NCBI GenBank assembly: GCA_003131705.1
Contig: PKUY01000012.1
Coordinates: 1-7,746 of the forward strand
Source of the DNA: Acidobacteriota bacterium
Lineage (GTDB): Bacteria; Acidobacteriota; Terriglobia; Acidiferrales; UBA7541
Length of the DNA stretch: 7,746 nucleotides
Reading direction: 5' to 3'
Part shown: positions 6,442-7,746 of the stretch, in pieces
Layout of the letters: each line of letters starts with the position of its first letter
Numbering within the stretch: position 1 is the stretch's first letter
Translations under genes and position numbers: made by a program
Notes under the pieces: model-generated
Told to the model about the DNA's origin: nothing
Databases searched by the model: none
Seen by the model: only the letters and a program-made list of their open reading frames with translations

Positions 6442-7391
6442 AAGTCATCGACGCGGAGACCTACCCGCAGGAAGTTCTGGCCGACGAAGAGCCGAAGTAT
6501 CTCCGCCGGCAGAAGCCGGTCGAGATCAAGCGGCGAAAGTTCGGCCGGAAAGCCTGGAAGACCTACCTGCACGTGTCGATGTGGGTTGCCGCGGGGGTCG
6601 CGGGCGCGTGGGTGACCTACGATATCGGGCATTTCTTGCTGGGCTCTCCGGAAATGGAGCTCATTCACCCCGATCAGGTCGCTTTGTCGGGAAATCGCTA
6701 TGTGGTTCCAGCGAGCGTGCGCGAAATATTTGCGGGCGACCGCGGGAAAAGCGTTCTTCGAATTCCGCTCGACGAGCGCCGGCGTGAGATTGAAACGCTT
6801 CCTTGGGTTGAGCAGGCTGCCGTGCGGCGCGCGCTGCCGAACAAAATCCAGATCGATATCACCGAGCGCACTCCGATCGCATTTGTGCGCGAATCGAGCG
6901 ACCTGGCTCTGATCGACGCGCACGGCGTGATCCTCGATCGCCCCGTGGAAGGCGATTTTCATTTTCCAGTTGTCACGGGAATTGGCGCGGGCATGCCGCT
7001 CGCGGATCGCGAACAGCGTATGCAGCTTTTCTCGGGCTTCACGCAGCAAATTGAATCGTCGCACGCCGGGGCGATGGAGCAAGTGAGCGAAGTCGATCTC
7101 TCGGCAGAGCATGATGTGCGCGCGACGCTGACTGGACTCGACCGCAGCGACGCGGCGGATCAGATTTCTTCCGAGGCGCCCGTGGTGGTGCATTTCGGCG
7201 ACAGCGATTTTGCGGAGAAATACCAGACGCTCGTCGAGGAATTCGCGCAGTGGCGCGCGAAAGCGGGGCGCATCGAGTCGGTGGATCTCAGGTTCAGCCG
7301 CGAGGCGGTTGTGAATCAGGACGCCACGGCTATGGCTCAGCAGCGTCCTATGAAGCTGGCGGCAACGCACGCGGCCAGGCGCTCGAGATAG
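6429..7391 (+). CDS. ftsQ: FtsQ, divisome protein with POTRA domain (probable CTG start)
   Basis: FtsQ is a bitopic inner-membrane protein that scaffolds the septal complex with FtsB and FtsL. Read from CTG 6429 it has 320 residues. An acidic then strongly basic cytoplasmic tail (about 1-46, including EEPKYLRRQKP and KRRKFGRK) is followed by one membrane segment (about 50-70, MWVAAGVAGAWV onward). A POTRA domain spans about 76-150, containing VALSGNRYVVPASV, LPWVEQAAVRRALPNKIQI and ERTPIAFVR. The periplasmic beta domain ends in VSEVDLS (219-225), HFGDSDFAEKYQ and RIESVDLRF. GTG 6573 is the first conventional start but would begin at the membrane helix and discard the basic tail, so I prefer the upstream frame. 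CTG 6477 is a weaker alternative. With CTG 6429 the gene overlaps murB by 13 bases. Product identity is firm; the start is moderately supported. Confidence 0.9.
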   Translation: MAKLKVIDAETYPQEVLADEEPKYLRRQKPVEIKRRKFGRKAWKTYLHVSMWVAAGVAGAWVTYDIGHFLLGSPEMELIHPDQVALSGNRYVVPASVREIFAGDRGKSVLRIPLDERRREIETLPWVEQAAVRRALPNKIQIDITERTPIAFVRESSDLALIDAHGVILDRPVEGDFHFPVVTGIGAGMPLADREQRMQLFSGFTQQIESSHAGAMEQVSEVDLSAEHDVRATLTGLDRSDAADQISSEAPVVVHFGDSDFAEKYQTLVEEFAQWRAKAGRIESVDLRFSREAVVNQDATAMAQQRPMKLAATHAARRSR

Positions 7392-7433
7392 TCCGCATTT
7401 CAAGGGCGGTCGAAAGCGTCGTTGAAAGGTACC

Positions 7434-7439
7434 GAGGAG
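7434..7439 (+). promoter_or_regulatory. Shine-Dalgarno site for ftsA
   Basis: GAGGAG lies 8 bases before TTG at 7448, in the 56-base ftsQ-ftsA gap. Its strength and spacing make TTG the preferred ftsA start; no in-frame ATG is available between ftsQ and the conserved nucleotide-binding motif. Confidence 0.7.
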
Positions 7440-7447
7440 CGGCAGAT

Positions 7448-7746
7448 TTGACCAAGAAAGAACGGCATATTGTGGCGCTGGACATCGGGAGCACCAAGAC
7501 ATGCGCTCTCGTTGGCGAGATGGACGACGACGGCGGCGTGAAGTTCGCTGCTCTGGGCGCGGCCGAGTCAAAGGGATGGCGGAAAGGCCAGATCGTGAAT
7601 CTCGATCTCGCGGTCAGCTCGATTCGGCGCGCGATTGAGGAAGCGGAAACAATTGTCGGCGTTCCGGTGGAATCAGCCGTGATTGGCGTGGCCGGGAGCC
7701 ACGTCCTTGGAATCAACAGCCGCGGTGGGATCACGGTTGCCGCAAA
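7448..7746 (+). CDS. ftsA: FtsA, actin-like division protein (5' part, 3' end outside window)
   Basis: FtsA is a cytoplasmic actin-family ATPase that tethers FtsZ filaments to the inner membrane through a C-terminal amphipathic helix (not in view) and helps recruit later division proteins. The first 99 codons are present, starting at TTG 7448. HIVALDIGSTKTCALVGE (residues 7-24) is the phosphate-1 ATP-binding motif of the actin/Hsp70 fold. KGWRKGQIVNLDLAVSSIRRAIEEAE follows (about 42-67). The segment VESAVIGVAGSHVLGINSRGGITV (about 74-97) matches the beginning of the FtsA-specific 1C subdomain. The 1C segment and the position after ftsQ separate it from MreB, DnaK and PilM. GTG 7472 is in frame but falls within the conserved ALDIGST strand region, so it is unlikely to be the start. 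It is probably co-transcribed with ftsQ, with ftsZ expected next. Confidence 0.94.
   Translation, partial: MTKKERHIVALDIGSTKTCALVGEMDDDGGVKFAALGAAESKGWRKGQIVNLDLAVSSIRRAIEEAETIVGVPVESAVIGVAGSHVLGINSRGGITVAA

Noticed and set aside
7085..7093. A third GAGCGAAGT word, in ftsQ, matching the murG repeat
   Set aside because: It encodes part of the conserved VSEVDLS segment of FtsQ in a different frame, so it is most likely coincidence, not another repeat copy.
7422..7427. TTGAAA upstream of ftsA as a possible -35 box
   Set aside because: It lies only about 20 bases before the start codon and no -10 box can fit before the coding region.
6438..7571. Long open frame of 377 codons on the - strand opposite ftsQ and ftsA
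   Set aside because: It is antisense to two recognisable genes, has no known family motif, is rich in Arg/His as expected from reverse reading of GC-rich codons, and lacks operon context.
1..7746. Possibility of a new defence, mobile or biosynthetic system
   Set aside because: Every stretch is accounted for by recognised peptidoglycan-synthesis and division genes in the standard dcw order; no accessory gene, repeat array, or unusual RNA structure is evident.

Overview
The window is an unbroken stretch of a bacterial dcw (division and cell wall) cluster, all on the + strand. The order is mraY (3' part), murD, ftsW, murG, murC, murB, ftsQ, ftsA (5' part). It is ordinary core chromosome. I see no mobile element, tRNA, rRNA, CRISPR array, terminator or clear promoter, and no gene-free stretch longer than 56 bases.

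Likely source: a high-GC Gram-negative-type bacterium, most probably an acidobacterium (Acidobacteriota). This is an inference from recalled family likeness: the FtsQ wording (EEPKYLRRQKP tail, VSEVDLS, the WR...ESVDLR...VNQD end), the FEPN motif in MurG, and the direct murB-ftsQ junction with no ddl between them. No database search was possible.

Layout: mraY ends at 536 and murD starts at 543 with GTG. murD ends at 1925 and ftsW starts at 1928. ftsW and murG overlap by 4 bases (GTGA), as do murG and murC (ATGA). murC and murB overlap by 14 bases. The murB-ftsQ junction probably overlaps by 13 bases, if ftsQ starts at a CTG codon at 6429. Only ftsQ and ftsA are clearly separated, by 56 bases that carry a strong Shine-Dalgarno site for a TTG start. 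This packing points to one transcript with translational coupling.

How the genes work together: MurB and MurC act on soluble nucleotide precursors, making UDP-MurNAc and adding L-alanine; MurD adds D-glutamate. MraY moves the finished UDP-MurNAc-pentapeptide onto undecaprenyl phosphate (lipid I), and MurG adds GlcNAc (lipid II). FtsW polymerises lipid II at the septum. FtsQ (divisome scaffold) and FtsA (FtsZ membrane anchor) recruit and activate this machinery. murE/murF upstream and ftsZ downstream are expected but not in view.

No previously undescribed system was found. The points worth a second look are local: (1) the ftsQ frame has no ATG, GTG or TTG early enough to include its cytoplasmic tail, but has a well-placed CTG; (2) murG carries an apparent in-frame insert built around a 10-base direct repeat; (3) MurB has cysteine where the catalytic serine normally lies.
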